64,000 nt of DNA from Pediococcus acidilactici DSM 20284 (GTDB lineage: Bacteria > Bacillota > Bacilli > Lactobacillales > Lactobacillaceae), in NCBI RefSeq assembly GCF_000146325.1, contig NZ_GL397067.1:912919-976918 (forward strand), given 5' to 3'. The stretch's first letter is position 1, and each line of letters begins with the position of its first letter. Made by a program: the position numbers and the translations under genes. The notes below the pieces were generated by a model. The model made no database searches. It was not told where the DNA came from and saw only the letters and a program-made list of their open reading frames with translations. Below are positions 63,761 to 64,000 of this stretch, in pieces.

Positions 63761-64000
63761 TTAACGAATCCCTTGCATCTTCTTGCTGATCCATGGTGAA
63801 AGTAACCATAAAGCAACCGCAAAGATAATCGTAATGATTCCGGTCCAAATGAAGTAGCTAACTTCGTGACCAGGATAAAGCTTAACCAGCTGTGCGTTAA
63901 TCGCTTGTCCAGCGGCATCTGCCAAGAACCACATACTCATCATTTGTGAAGCAAACGCTGCGGGAGCTAATTTGGTAGTTACGGATAATCCAATTGGTGA
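63761..64000 (-). CDS. dtpT: POT-family di/tripeptide transporter, C-terminal part
   Basis: Cut by the window edge: only the last 79 residues are present. They read SPIGLSVTTKLAPAAFASQMMSMW, here split by a transmembrane break, then GQAINAQLVKLYP and a final helix ending SPWISKKMQGIR. The SPIGLSVTTKLAP motif is diagnostic for proton-coupled peptide transporters of the DtpT type. The transporter imports peptides, complementing PepC. The ATG inside (63943) is not a real start. Confidence 0.88.
   Translation of the reverse strand, partial: SPIGLSVTTKLAPAAFASQMMSMWFLADAAGQAINAQLVKLYPGHEVSYFIWTGIITIIFAVALWLLSPWISKKMQGIR

Noticed and set aside
1-64000. CRISPR array, prophage, intact insertion sequence or defence system
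   Set aside because: No regularly spaced direct repeats, no phage or transposase genes, and no restriction, toxin-antitoxin or other defence genes were recognised; the repeats present are short and intergenic.

Overview
The window is a low-to-moderate GC Firmicute chromosome segment and reads as a member of the Lactobacillaceae. The evidence is the lactobacillus-type gene orders (tadA-SRP RNA-dnaX-ybaB-recR; tmk-darA-holB-yabA-rsmI-acyl-ACP thioesterase; rex-serine hydrolase-tsaD-rimI-tsaB), the PepC aminopeptidase, a LevR-controlled mannose PTS, and a POT peptide transporter. I do not assign a genus. There is no prophage, CRISPR array, rRNA operon or intact insertion sequence. Most genes lie on the minus strand.

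Layout. 0.3-2.8 kb (+): three small membrane-anchored proteins of unknown function, the last with a C-terminal zinc ribbon. 3.0-7.05 kb (-): rex, a degenerate serine hydrolase, and the tRNA t6A genes tsaD and tsaB around rimI. 7.2-16.7 kb (-): galE, acyl-ACP thioesterase, rsmI, yabA, holB, darA, tmk, then recR, ybaB, dnaX, SRP RNA, tadA and an RsmC-like methyltransferase. 16.8-20.4 kb (+): class Ib ribonucleotide reductase nrdHEF. 20.6-24.8 kb (-): L7/L12-L10 with its leader, L1-L11, nusG, secE, rpmG and a SigH-like sigma factor; secE and rpmG are very short. 24.8-32.5 kb (-): rlmB, mrnC, cysS, gltX, yacL, radA, dut. 32.6-35.0 kb (+): a GNAT protein, rpiA, pepC.

35-41 kb: two adjacent intergenic repeat elements, phosphoglycerate mutase, a reduced fatty-acid cluster fabH-accB-accC-accD-accA, and a small membrane protein related to the one at 2.1 kb. 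41-48.7 kb (-): a LevR-type sigma-54 activator with an orphan EIIB gene, and the mannose-family PTS manLMN with manO. A consensus-perfect -24/-12 promoter and repeated activator-like sites lie upstream of manL, so the control circuit can be read directly. 48.7-54.9 kb (-): tRNA-Leu, a SprT-like protein, tex, and a Ca2+-type P-type ATPase with a downstream unknown gene, both behind a yybP-ykoY manganese riboswitch. 55-58 kb: NAD salvage genes nadE and pncB (-) and a TagA-type glycosyltransferase (+). 58.2-64 kb (-): nagA-nagR with a recognisable operator, proC, a zinc alcohol dehydrogenase, tRNA-Gln and tRNA-Tyr, a metallophosphoesterase, and the C-terminus of a POT transporter cut by the window edge.

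The most unusual signal is an intergenic hairpin family at about 35.0 and 44.8-45.0 kb. Three units share a loop and flanks while their stems have changed on both sides so that pairing is kept. Both element copies begin exactly at the stop codon of the preceding gene. A second, MITE-like modular repeat occurs at 35.2, 41.1 and 61.1 kb. The remaining findings are mostly regulatory (sigma-54, cre, NagR operator, Mn riboswitch, leader hairpins) plus a serine hydrolase that has lost its catalytic SxxK lysine.
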